Below are positions 1 to 8,499 of a stretch of DNA of 64,000 bases, piece after piece. The notes under the pieces are model-generated. The model saw only the letters and a list, made by a program, of their open reading frames with translations, had not been told where the DNA came from and made no database searches. The position numbers and the translations under genes were made by a program. How positions within the stretch are numbered: the first letter of the stretch is position 1; each line of letters starts with the position of its first letter. Origin of the DNA: Akkermansiaceae bacterium (GTDB lineage Bacteria; Verrucomicrobiota; Verrucomicrobiia; Verrucomicrobiales; Akkermansiaceae); assembly GCA_025363295.1 (NCBI GenBank), contig JANYEC010000074.1:1-64000 (forward strand). Reading direction: 5' to 3'.

Positions 1-322
1 TGATGGGCTTCGTGGTGGAAGCGAGCCGGACTTGCCGTCCGGGGAAGATAGGCTTACAAGAACTCTGCATCGTTTGGTGAAGGGGTGTGGTGTGCGGTTA
101 TTCGACACAACCCTTCTACCACACGGCCTGTAGCCAAACGAGGCCTAATCTAACTTCGGTTTTCGGGCTTATTGCAACCGTGACGAGGAGCGGAACGGAC
201 AATTTCATGGGGCCGCCGGATTTTTTTCGATCCTGATGACGTGGGCACTCATTCGCCGCCGAGCCCGGGCACGGGCTCAAGTTCGACGACGTTGTGAAAC
301 GCGATAGAATCTTGATTGATAA
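1..322. other. Non-coding tail of the polysaccharide cluster with hairpins
   Basis: No gene is supported here. The stretch lies downstream, on the minus strand, of the last GH29 gene. Visible structures are a small hairpin CCGGAC/GTCCGG near 28-43, a nested palindrome at 71-140, and a perfect 7 bp stem GAGCCCG/CGGGCTC with a 4-nt loop near 261-278. None is followed by a convincing U-tract, so I do not call a terminator. A short minus-strand reading frame ending at 249 looks protein-like and may be the 3' scar of a lost gene. Confidence 0.5.
71..140. repeat. Nested inverted repeat of about 70 nt
   Basis: The outer arms CGTTTGG (71-77) and CCAAACG (134-140) and the inner arms GTGTGGT (85-91) and ACCACAC (118-124) are perfect complements. 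A further TGTG/CACA pairing is possible inside. Both strands could fold into a long two-step hairpin. It lies about 180 bp past the stop of the last GH29 gene. It could be a transcript-end structure, a small RNA or the end of a mobile element; there is no U-run to support a classical terminator. Confidence 0.45.
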
Positions 323-330
323 TCAGTGAA
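249..330 (-). pseudogene. Possible C-terminal scar of a lost cluster gene
   Basis: On the minus strand, in a frame different from the adjoining GH29 gene, about 27 codons read 'HSLIINQDSIAFHNVVELEP' and continue a few residues to a TGA at 249-251. The fragment has no start and overlaps the GH29 stop. Its composition is protein-like (alternating hydrophobic residues, acidic and proline tail), unlike random frames of this GC-rich DNA. A comparable scar of a GH106 gene exists at 19768-19813, so gene-end remnants do occur in this cluster. The call is weak because the fragment is short and I recognise no family. Confidence 0.2.
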
Positions 331-2065
331 TGGGAGTCAGCCAGACATGACGAAGGCTGAGTCCTTTCCAGCCGGAGGGGGCGCCCTTGAGTTCGACGCT
401 CGTCTCACCGGCGGGCAGGTCGATGACACCGAGCGTGACGGTTGACCATGTGAGCCCCGGACCGGTCGCGGCGACGGCGGCGGGCGTCTCGGTTTTGCCG
501 ACGGCAATCAAGAGCGCGGTAGCCTCAGGCGCGGCGACTTCGGCGGTAACGGTCCACTTGGAAGCGACGGGAGTTTTGAGCATGTATTCAAGGCGCCACT
601 TCGGGTTTTTCCAATCGGTGAGGTAGGCGTCGAGGCCGGAATCGCGGAGCTGGATGTTGCCATCATAGGAGCCGTGGGCGTCGGCGTCTTGCGCGGAGAA
701 CGTGATGCGGCCATCGGCGTCCGGCGTGTTGAACGACTCCTGCGTGACGACGACCGGAGCGGCGAAATCGAGGCGGACGACTGATACATCGGCATCGGTG
801 GCCGTGCCGGGCAAGGCAACGACGAGGCCTTCGGGCGAGGCTGTGGTTTTCACGTCAACGCCGTTGGCCAGCACTTTTCCGGAGACCGGAGTTTGCTTCA
901 CGGTCGGAAGCACGATCTTTCCATCGGCGGGCCAGTCCCAGACGTGGAGGAACAGCGTCGTGGCGCCATTCGCCGCGCGCTTCTGCGTGACGCGGCCCCA
1001 AGGCAGGCGGCGCGGGAACGGTCCGGCTTCGGTGGCGTAGATCGCCTCGCTGTTGACTTTCATCCAGCGACCCACGGCTTCGAGGCGTTCGATGCTGGCG
1101 TCGGGGATGCGACCATCGGCGGTGGGGCCGACGTTGAGGAGGAAGTTGCCGCCCTTGCTGGAGATGTCGGAGAGGTTGCGGAGGATCTGCCGCACGCTCT
1201 TCCAGTTGGTGTCGTTCTTTTTGAAACCCCACGTGTCGTTCATGGTCATGCAGACCTCGAACAACTCGCCGGGATAGCCGCGCGGCGGGATGTATTGCTC
1301 AGGCGTCTTGGTGTCACCTTTGAAGCCGGTGCCGAGACGGTTGTTGCTAATGATGGCCGGATGCGCGGCCAAGAGATCGGCGAAGGGTTTGACGCGTTCG
1401 CGCGTCATATCCATCGGCGTGTCCCACCAGATGATGGCCGGGTCGTAGCGGTCGATGATTTCGCGGACCTGCGGGAGGGATACCTTTTGGAGATAGGCGT
1501 CGTAGTCGCCGTCTTGCGCGGGGTCCCAGCTGCCCTTGCCACCGGCCTTCGCGCCGCCGGGGTGGTTCCAATCCTGTGCCTGTGAATAGTAGAGGCCGAA
1601 CTTTAACCCTTCGGCGCGGACCGCTTGGGCGAGCGGGGCGATCAGATCGCGACCGGCGCCGGAGGCTTTGACCGCGTTCCAATCGCTCGCAGCCGAATCG
1701 TAGAGCGCGAAGCCGTCGTGGTGTTTCGCGGTGATGACCACGTATTTCATACCGGCCGTGTGCGCGAGCCGCGCCCAGGCCTGCGGGTCGTAGTTGGCCG
1801 CGGTGAAGTCCTTCGCAAACGCGCGGTAGTCGGCCACGGGAATCTTCCCGTTCTTCATGATCCATTCGCCGATGCCGTTGACGGGCTTGCCCTGCCATTC
1901 GCCGGCCGGCACGGCGTAAACGCCCCAGTGGATAAACATCCCGAAGCGGGCTTCCCGGAACCATTGAGTGCGGTCGGGAACATCCTTCACGGACGGAGTG
2001 GTTTCGGTGGCCCACAAAGCGGCACCTGATAAAACGAGGGCGAGAACGGAACGGAGTGCTTTCAT
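323..2065 (-). CDS. GH29 alpha-L-fucosidase, exported (copy 1)
   Basis: This enzyme should hydrolyse terminal alpha-L-fucose by a retaining mechanism in the periplasm or outside the cell. A short signal peptide (MKALRSVLALVLSGAALWA) precedes the GH29 barrel. The opening motif 'REARFGMFIHWGVYA', the 'ITAKHHDGFALYDS' block and 'IIWWDTPMD', whose Asp fits the family nucleophile, are all present. The C-terminal 130 residues look like a beta-sandwich module ending in 'HVWLTP'. It is the last gene of the cluster and a close tandem paralogue of the next GH29, 30 bp upstream. The ATG at 2065 is chosen because the signal peptide begins there. Fucosidase activity is a family inference; a related sugar such as L-galactose is possible. 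Confidence 0.93.
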   Translation of the reverse strand: MKALRSVLALVLSGAALWATETTPSVKDVPDRTQWFREARFGMFIHWGVYAVPAGEWQGKPVNGIGEWIMKNGKIPVADYRAFAKDFTAANYDPQAWARLAHTAGMKYVVITAKHHDGFALYDSAASDWNAVKASGAGRDLIAPLAQAVRAEGLKFGLYYSQAQDWNHPGGAKAGGKGSWDPAQDGDYDAYLQKVSLPQVREIIDRYDPAIIWWDTPMDMTRERVKPFADLLAAHPAIISNNRLGTGFKGDTKTPEQYIPPRGYPGELFEVCMTMNDTWGFKKNDTNWKSVRQILRNLSDISSKGGNFLLNVGPTADGRIPDASIERLEAVGRWMKVNSEAIYATEAGPFPRRLPWGRVTQKRAANGATTLFLHVWDWPADGKIVLPTVKQTPVSGKVLANGVDVKTTASPEGLVVALPGTATDADVSVVRLDFAAPVVVTQESFNTPDADGRITFSAQDADAHGSYDGNIQLRDSGLDAYLTDWKNPKWRLEYMLKTPVASKWTVTAEVAAPEATALLIAVGKTETPAAVAATGPGLTWSTVTLGVIDLPAGETSVELKGAPSGWKGLSLRHVWLTPIH

Positions 2066-2095
2066 AATTTAAAAAAAACGGACGTTGAAAAAGGT

Positions 2096-3859
2096 TTAGT
2101 TAACGGGGGTAAGCCAGAGGCGGCGAAGCCGGGGGCCACCTTGCCAGCCTTCGCGCACGGGCTTGAGTTCCAGGGTGATTTCCTTGGCCGGGAACTCGAT
2201 CTCACCCAGGTCAACTACCGTCCATTCGCGATCACTCTTCGTGACGGCGATGTCAGCGATAACCGGGGGCTTTTGTTTTACACCGACAGAGATCTTCGCG
2301 CGCTGGTCGGCGCCGACTTCGGCCGACACCCGCCAGCGACCGGCTTTGGGCACGCGGACGGTGTAGTCGATGGACCAGGAGGCTTGCTTCCAACCCGCGG
2401 CGTAGGCGTCGGCACCCGAACCGGTGATCACAAAGTTGCCCTCGGCGCCGCCATGGAAATCGGCGTCAGCAACGCCCATCTCGATGCGCCCGTCGGACCC
2501 GGGCAGCGTGTAGGCGAACTGGGTGACGTTGACCGGACCCGGGAAGTCGAGCCGCACGACCGATACGTCGGCGTCCGGCGCAGCGCCCGGCAGCCGCACC
2601 TGAAGGCCATCCGAAGCGGGCTCGGCAGAGACCTCGCCGGACAGGGCCAGCAACCGGCCGGCCGAGGGAATCTCGCGCACGGTCGGCAGCAAGATGCGGC
2701 CATCGGCCGGCCACTCCCACACGTGCAGGTAAAGCGTGACGCCGCCGTCTTCACGGCGCTTCTGGGTGACGCGCCCCCAAGGCAGGCGACGCGGGAACGG
2801 ACCGGCCTCGGTCGCATAGATTGCCTCGCCGTTAACCTTCATCCAGCGGCCCACCGCCTGCAGGCGCTCGACGCTCGCCGCCGGAATCTGGCCGGAGGCG
2901 TCGGGTCCCACGTTGAGGAGAAAATTGCCGCCCTTGCTGGAGATGTCGGAGAGGTGCTGGAGCAACTGGCGCACGCTTTTCCAATCCGTGTCCTTGGTCT
3001 TGTAGCCCCACGTGTTGTTCATGGTCATGCAGACCTCGAACAACTCGCCCGGATAACCGCGCGGCGGGATGTGCTGCTCGGGCGTCTTGGTATCGCCCTT
3101 GAAGCCCTGGCCGAGGCGGTTGTTGCTGATGATGTCGGGCGCGAGTTCGGCCAGTGCGTCGGCAAATGGTTTCACGCGTTCGGGCGTCATGCCGACGGGC
3201 GTATCCCACCAGATGATGTCGGGGTGGTAGCTGGAAAGGATTTCGCGGACTTGCGGGACGGCGACGTTCTTGAGGTAGGTGTCGTAGTCGCCGAGTTGCG
3301 CGGGGTCCCAACGCTTGGCATCACCGTAGTTTCCCCCGCCGGGATTCGTCCAATCCTGCGACTGCGAGTAGTAGGCGCCGAAGCGCAAACCCTCGGCGCG
3401 CACGGCGGCGGCAAGCGGCGCGAGCAGGTCGCGACCGGCGGCAGTGGCTTTGACGACGTTCCAATCGCTCGCGGCGGAATCGTAGAGCGCGAGGCCGTCG
3501 TGGTGCTTGGCGGTGATGACCACGTATTTCATCCCGGCCTCTCGGGCGAGCGCAGCCCACGCCTTTGGGTCGTAATGGTCGGCGGTGAACTTCGGGCCGA
3601 GCGCCTTATAGTCGGCGATAGGGATCGACGCGATGCGCTGCAGCCACTCGCCGCCCTGGGTGTGGTAGCGGCCGTTCCACTCGCCGGCGGGCACAGCATA
3701 GATGCCCCAGTGAACGAACATACCGAAGCGCGCCTCGCGGAACCACGCGGTGCGCGCGCCATCGTTGGCTGGCGAGGCAGGGGGTGATGCGGCCGGGCTT
3801 TGTGCATACAGCAACGGACTGAGTGCAAGGACGAGAAGTAGGCGGAGAGGCGGTTTCAT
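2096..3859 (-). CDS. GH29 alpha-L-fucosidase, exported (copy 2)
   Basis: This is a second retaining alpha-L-fucosidase, sharing the whole layout of its downstream neighbour: signal peptide, 'REARFGMFVHWGIYA', 'ITAKHHDGLALYDS', 'IIWWDTPVG' and a C-terminal sandwich ending 'RLWLTPVN'. The ORF track starts at 3922, which would overlap the end of GH95. I place the start at the ATG at 3859, where MKPPLRLLLVLALSPLLYAQ forms a standard signal peptide; this gives 587 residues and a 31 bp gap to GH95. The two GH29 genes are a tandem duplication that has diverged, perhaps to cover different fucosyl linkages. The DNA for its signal peptide is closely similar to that of the short ORF in front of GH95. 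Confidence 0.93.
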   Translation of the reverse strand: MKPPLRLLLVLALSPLLYAQSPAASPPASPANDGARTAWFREARFGMFVHWGIYAVPAGEWNGRYHTQGGEWLQRIASIPIADYKALGPKFTADHYDPKAWAALAREAGMKYVVITAKHHDGLALYDSAASDWNVVKATAAGRDLLAPLAAAVRAEGLRFGAYYSQSQDWTNPGGGNYGDAKRWDPAQLGDYDTYLKNVAVPQVREILSSYHPDIIWWDTPVGMTPERVKPFADALAELAPDIISNNRLGQGFKGDTKTPEQHIPPRGYPGELFEVCMTMNNTWGYKTKDTDWKSVRQLLQHLSDISSKGGNFLLNVGPDASGQIPAASVERLQAVGRWMKVNGEAIYATEAGPFPRRLPWGRVTQKRREDGGVTLYLHVWEWPADGRILLPTVREIPSAGRLLALSGEVSAEPASDGLQVRLPGAAPDADVSVVRLDFPGPVNVTQFAYTLPGSDGRIEMGVADADFHGGAEGNFVITGSGADAYAAGWKQASWSIDYTVRVPKAGRWRVSAEVGADQRAKISVGVKQKPPVIADIAVTKSDREWTVVDLGEIEFPAKEITLELKPVREGWQGGPRLRRLWLTPVN

Positions 3860-3890
3860 AGGGAGAGTGTGAGAGGGAAGGGTTTTCAGA

Positions 3891-6134
3891 TTATTGGGAT
3901 TTGACGGTGGACAACTTAGCATCGAGTTTGATTGGAGTGCCGGCTCGGAGCGCGACCTGGGTCGAGACCGCGCCGTAGCTTACGCGGACAGAGGCCGGAC
4001 TGTTGGCCGAGCCGCGCAGGATGGCGGAGACGAGCGTTCCTGCTTTCCAGGTGAGGTCGATCTCGACACCGCCTCGCGCGCGCAGGCCGCGAACCGAGCC
4101 GGTTGCCCAGTCGGAGGGAAGCGCCGGCAGCAGCACGATCGCGTTTTCGTGGCTTTGCACGAGCATCTCGGCGATGCCGGCGGTCATGCCGAAGTTTCCG
4201 TCCATCTGCATCGGCGGGTGGTTGCCGAACAGATTAGGACAGGTGGTGCCGAAGAAGTGCATGATCTGCCCGTGGGCGCCTGCGGCATCCTGCAGGCGGG
4301 CGTAGAGCGCGGTCCGCCAGGCGAAGGACCATTCGCGGACGTCGCCCTTGTCGGAGCGGGCGGCGAGGGAAACGTGGGCGGCTTTGGCAAATTCCGGCGT
4401 GATGTGCGGGCCGATCTGGCGGCCTGGGAACACGGCGAAGAGATGCGACGTGTGGCGGTGGTGGTCGTCGGGTGTGTCGAGAAGCGGCTCCTTGGGGTTG
4501 CTGCCCTTTTTCTCGGTCATCCATTCGAGCACCTGGCCCCACGAACCGATCTGCGGGCCAAGCAGTTTGTCGCGCAACGCGGTGATGCGGGCGCGGTCGG
4601 CGGGATCGACGTTGAGGATGCGGGAGGCTTCGACGAAGTTGTTGAAGAGATCCCACACGATCTGCTGCGAGTAGCTTACGCCGTCTTCGGTGGGGCCGTG
4701 TTCGGGTGACCAGCCGTTGGGCACGACGACGCGGCCGTCGGGCAAGGTTTTCAGGTGGTCTTCCCAGTAGCCGACGACCTCTTTCATCATTGGGTAGGCG
4801 GTGTCGCGCAGGTAGGCTTGATCACGGCCAAAGGCGTAGTGTTCCCAGAAGTGCTGGGCATACCACGCGTTGGCGGTCATGTCCCATTTCCAGTCCATGC
4901 CGCCCATGATGTTATGGGAAGTGCGCACGGCCCAGCCGCGTTTGGGGAGTTCTCCTTTGACGGTTTTGAGGGAGTTGTCCTGGAACGTGATTTCGCGCCA
5001 AGACGGAATCTGGCTGGCGACCAGATCGAGCAGCGGTTGGTGGCACTCGGCGAGGTTGGCGGGCTCGGCGGGCCAGTAATTCATCTCAATGTTGATGTTG
5101 GTGTGGTAATCGGAATTCCACGCGGGGGTATTGCTGTCGTTCCAAAGGCCTTGAAGATTGGCCGGCAGGCCGCCCGGGCGGGAGCAAGAGATGAGCAGGT
5201 AACGCCCATACTGAAAAAGCGTGGCCTCCAATTCCGGGTCGCAGACCTTGACGGCGGCGAGGCGGCGCTGGTCGGTGGGCAAGGCGCGCTGTGCGGCGGT
5301 GGACAGGCCGAGATCCAACTCCACGCGACCAAACAGAGACTGGTAATCGCGAACGTGGTCGGATCGAAGTGCATCGGGTGACACGGCCGCGGCGGCGGCG
5401 AGCTGTGCGAGGACACGAGGTGAGGGATCGTCGCCGCGAAATTTGCGAGTGCCGTCCATGGCGTAATCTGTCCCGGCGGCGATCAGGATCGTCAGGCTGT
5501 CGCAGCCGGTGAAGGCGATGGCGTCGCCTTGGACGACGGATCGTCCGCCGACTGGCAGAATGCGGGCGCGCGTGTCGTAGCGGAGACCGTTGGGTAGCGC
5601 GCCGCTGAAGTGGAGCATGCCCGCGGCGGCTTCAGCGGAGGTGCCGTGGGCATCGGCGAGTTTAACGGTGCCGGTGTAGCGACCGGGTTTGTCGGCGGTC
5701 AACCGGACAACAATCACGTTCGCGACGTGGCTGGAGAAAACTTCCCGTCGATAGGCAACTGCGTCCTTGCTGTAGGTGACGTTCGCAGTCGCGGTGTTGA
5801 GATCCAGTTCACGACGGTAACCGGTCGCAATGTCGTGGCCCGGCAAGTCAATGATCAGGTCTCCCAGGGCCTGATAGGCACCCATGGTTTTGGCGTCACC
5901 CGTCCAAAGGGTATTATCGTTCAGACGCAGGAGTTCATGCGCGGTTCCACCCGTAACCAGTGCGCCCAGCCGGCCGTTGCCGACCGGCAGCGCGGTGTTG
6001 ATGTAGGTGGTCCATGATACCTTCGCCCATTGTTCAGTGCGCGGACTGGCAGGCTGGTCGAAAACGATGTGCGGGCACTCGCTGAACGCCGGGCTGACGC
6101 AGAAAGCAAGGATGAGGTAAACGAGGAGTTTCAT
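3891..6134 (-). CDS. GH95 alpha-L-fucosidase / alpha-L-galactosidase, exported
   Basis: This is an inverting glycosidase of family GH95, usually acting on alpha-1,2-L-fucose and in some members on alpha-L-galactose. A signal peptide ([18 protein letters not shown]) is followed by the family N-terminal block '[16 protein letters not shown]' and '[12 protein letters not shown]'. The catalytic region shows '[12 protein letters not shown]' (the paired Asn residues), '[10 protein letters not shown]' (candidate acid Glu) and 'MQMDGNFG' (candidate Asp). At 747 residues it is slightly short for the family but contains all core blocks. The start ATG follows the stop of a 55-codon signal-peptide ORF by only 8 nt, which suggests translational coupling. 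Together with three GH29 genes it points to a heavily fucosylated substrate. Confidence 0.94.
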   Translation of the reverse strand: MKLLVYLILAFCVSPAFSECPHIVFDQPASPRTEQWAKVSWTTYINTALPVGNGRLGALVTGGTAHELLRLNDNTLWTGDAKTMGAYQALGDLIIDLPGHDIATGYRRELDLNTATANVTYSKDAVAYRREVFSSHVANVIVVRLTADKPGRYTGTVKLADAHGTSAEAAAGMLHFSGALPNGLRYDTRARILPVGGRSVVQGDAIAFTGCDSLTILIAAGTDYAMDGTRKFRGDDPSPRVLAQLAAAAAVSPDALRSDHVRDYQSLFGRVELDLGLSTAAQRALPTDQRRLAAVKVCDPELEATLFQYGRYLLISCSRPGGLPANLQGLWNDSNTPAWNSDYHTNINIEMNYWPAEPANLAECHQPLLDLVASQIPSWREITFQDNSLKTVKGELPKRGWAVRTSHNIMGGMDWKWDMTANAWYAQHFWEHYAFGRDQAYLRDTAYPMMKEVVGYWEDHLKTLPDGRVVVPNGWSPEHGPTEDGVSYSQQIVWDLFNNFVEASRILNVDPADRARITALRDKLLGPQIGSWGQVLEWMTEKKGSNPKEPLLDTPDDHHRHTSHLFAVFPGRQIGPHITPEFAKAAHVSLAARSDKGDVREWSFAWRTALYARLQDAAGAHGQIMHFFGTTCPNLFGNHPPMQMDGNFGMTAGIAEMLVQSHENAIVLLPALPSDWATGSVRGLRARGGVEIDLTWKAGTLVSAILRGSANSPASVRVSYGAVSTQVALRAGTPIKLDAKLSTVKSQ

Positions 6135-6142
6135 ATTGGAGT

Positions 6143-6310
6143 TTAACGGGGATGGGTGAAGGTCAACGCGTGGCGATTTGGGGGCAACCCCTGAGCACGG
6201 TCGCGGGCAAGACGATGAGGGCGAGCGGCAGTGGGTGTTGTGTCCTGGCTTTGCGCAAATAGTAACGGACTTACGGCTAGAGCGAGAACGAGGCGGGGGA
6301 TAAATTTCAT
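6143..6310 (-). pseudogene. Short signal-peptide ORF in front of GH95 (decapitated gene or leader)
   Basis: A 55-residue ORF starts with an intact secretion signal, [20 protein letters not shown], then quickly becomes Arg/Pro-rich with no recognisable fold and stops 8 nt before the GH95 ATG. Its first 60 or so bases closely match the signal-peptide DNA of the GH29 gene at 3859, including AGTCCGTT and CAAAGCC in register. The simplest reading is the leftover 5' end of a GH29-like gene whose body was deleted. Alternatively it is a functional leader that couples translation into GH95. The ORF track extends it upstream to 6415, but the ATG at 6310 is where the signal sequence begins. Confidence 0.5.
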
Positions 6311-6509
6311 GGGGTTATGCTTCAAGGAAGGATCAGTCTTGTTTAATTTTTTTATCGAAATGCAGGGTTTCATCCAAGCGGGGCTAGTTTTTATTGGTCG
6401 CAACAACTGGTCCATAATCGGTTACACGTGGGCCTGCCATGCAACGTAGCCCAACTTATCGTGAAGAGGGGGAAATTCACCGGAGTTTCGTCGTCGCGAA
6501 GACGTTTCG

Positions 6510-8477
6510 TTAGAGGGTTGGAATTGGTTTTGAAGCCCAGTGATCGGTCCGAAAGGGAATCGTCGGCAAGTTGCTATCGTCCGTGAGATTCAGACCGTCT
6601 GGATCGTTCGTCCAAGCGTAGCGCACCGCTTCAGGTTGAGAGATCAAATCGCAGGAAAGCACCACTTCATTGCCTTGAACCAGGGCATCCGCGGGCATGA
6701 ATTTGTGGTCAGCCCCGGCAAGGGTGAACTGACGCGGAGCCGCGCCGTCTCGTGTTTTTAGAACTCCCGCGGTCAGGAATTTGAGGTGCCATTTTCCGCT
6801 GGCGTCTCTTCCCGCTGAATCCAGCGCCGGCCCGGAGCAAAGGACTTTTTGGCCATAGACTTTGTTCAAGGCAACGAGAGCCAGACGATCCCCGATGTCC
6901 CGCTTATTAGCGGGGTGCAGGTCATGGGAAGCTCCAATATCAATCCCGACGGAAAGAAGGGCGTTGGGAACGGTCTGGGAGACATTCCACTGAGCCTCGC
7001 GGAGCTCGGCCCACTTGGTGACCGCCCGTCCCTTGTCGTCGTAATTTGGGAGTTGCTGAATCAGGAACGGAAAATCGCCTTGTGCCCAGCGAGAGCGCCA
7101 ATCCCGGATGAGGAGGGGCAATAACTTTTGGTAGCCCTCGGCTCCCGAGACATTGCTTTCGCCCTGATACCAAACCACGCCGCGCATCGCGAAGGGAATG
7201 AGCGGATGGATCATTCCGCCGAACAGCGTCGTGACGCGACTGTTCTTGGGTAAAGCGGGACGTGTGCCCGCAGCGTCTCCGGCAAGCGGTAGAAACGTGC
7301 TTTCAATTCTCACGCTGCACAGACCATCGTCCGCACCGGATATTTTGGGAAGCATCAGACTACGGTTTCCCACGTGTGCCACAAAACGGACCGCGAGCAG
7401 ATTAGCACCCACAGTTACTTCCGATGAAGGGATGTTGAAAACGACAGGGCCCATCATGTAGGCCGGAGGAGTATGACCAAACTGCCCGACCTTTTTTCCG
7501 TTCCAATAAACCGTCAAGTATTGGTCCAGATTGGGTCCAAACTCCAGACGCAGGTTCTTTCCCGCACTCACGGCGGGGACCTGGATCTCTTCACGGACCC
7601 AAGCGACGCCGCCCGCGGGCAAGCCCAGTTCGGACAATTTCATACCGGCTTTGACGGGGCGCCACGGTGACTGCTCGCTCTGCGGATTCATCCAGCCCGC
7701 TTTTTCGCCTTCGTTGGAAGAATCGGTGCGGTTGTTGGCCTTTTCCCAAGCCGCCAGCGCATCCGGATAGGCGGCGATCCGACTTGGAAACTGCTCGGCG
7801 AAGGCAATCTCGCGTTCAGCCATCTCCTTGAATTCAGGAACCCCATCGAGCGACTCTTTGCTTGTCCAGTAATCGACCCCCGTCGCACCCACGGCGGAAA
7901 GAATAATTCCCACCGGCACCTTCATCTCAAGGTAAAGGTGGCGCGCAAAGTAGAATGCGGTAGCTCCGTAAATTTGCACCGTAGTCGGCGTGCAAACCGA
8001 CCAGTTCACCGGCGTGGTCGGCAACGGTTTGATGGATGCGGTTGTCGGCACGAGCCCCTGGCGGATGAGCGGGAAATTCGCGCTGTTTAAATCTTCTCCA
8101 TAAATCGGGCTTTTTCGCACCCCCGCCATTGTCATCGCCATGTTGGATTGGCCGGAGCAGAGCCACACCTCACCGACCAGGATGTCATCGATTTTGATTT
8201 CATTACTTCCTTTGACCACCAAAGCAGCCGGGTTGGCATTGGCGGGCATCGGATCCAATTGGAGCGTCCAGGCTCCGGCCGCATTGGCTACGGTTTCCTT
8301 CGTCTGACTCTGGAATGTCACCGCGATTTTTTCGCCGGGATCGGCTAGGCCCCACACAGGAACTTTCGCGTCTCGCTGCAAGACCATGTGATCGCCGAAC
8401 ACACCGTTGAGCTGCACGGCAGCGGGCGCCCATTGTTGGGCCAAAACTAACAAACCGAAAATAGGGCCGAATTTCAT
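6510..8477 (-). CDS. Sialate O-acetylesterase-like SGNH carbohydrate esterase with inserted sandwich domain
   Basis: This is an exported carbohydrate esterase that should remove O-acetyl groups from sugars. A signal peptide leads into 'VFGDHMVLQRDAKVPVWG', the typical opening beta-domain of this family, then 'WLCSGQSNM' with the catalytic Ser and, late in the protein, 'HDLHPANK' with the Asp/His part of the triad. Between them, about residues 270-370 form a galactose-binding-like sandwich insertion ('YLTVYWNGKKVGQFG'), so the protein is longer than the second esterase of the cluster. The name 'sialate' is historical; in such clusters these enzymes commonly deacetylate plant or algal polysaccharides. 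It lies 22 bp after GH30, probably in the same transcript. Confidence 0.88.
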   Translation of the reverse strand: MKFGPIFGLLVLAQQWAPAAVQLNGVFGDHMVLQRDAKVPVWGLADPGEKIAVTFQSQTKETVANAAGAWTLQLDPMPANANPAALVVKGSNEIKIDDILVGEVWLCSGQSNMAMTMAGVRKSPIYGEDLNSANFPLIRQGLVPTTASIKPLPTTPVNWSVCTPTTVQIYGATAFYFARHLYLEMKVPVGIILSAVGATGVDYWTSKESLDGVPEFKEMAEREIAFAEQFPSRIAAYPDALAAWEKANNRTDSSNEGEKAGWMNPQSEQSPWRPVKAGMKLSELGLPAGGVAWVREEIQVPAVSAGKNLRLEFGPNLDQYLTVYWNGKKVGQFGHTPPAYMMGPVVFNIPSSEVTVGANLLAVRFVAHVGNRSLMLPKISGADDGLCSVRIESTFLPLAGDAAGTRPALPKNSRVTTLFGGMIHPLIPFAMRGVVWYQGESNVSGAEGYQKLLPLLIRDWRSRWAQGDFPFLIQQLPNYDDKGRAVTKWAELREAQWNVSQTVPNALLSVGIDIGASHDLHPANKRDIGDRLALVALNKVYGQKVLCSGPALDSAGRDASGKWHLKFLTAGVLKTRDGAAPRQFTLAGADHKFMPADALVQGNEVVLSCDLISQPEAVRYAWTNDPDGLNLTDDSNLPTIPFRTDHWASKPIPTL

Positions 8478-8499
8478 TTTGTAGACTCAGTCGATTATC

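Noticed and set aside
893-1585. Plus-strand ORF of 230 codons antisense to GH29 copy 1
   Set aside because: It lies entirely within the GH29 gene, and the same kind of shadow frame appears opposite the tandem paralogue, as expected from shared codons.
2141-3787. Plus-strand ORF of 548 codons antisense to GH29 copy 2
   Set aside because: It is the mirror frame of a certain gene in GC-rich DNA. Its translation is rich in Gly, Val, Arg and His with no family motif.
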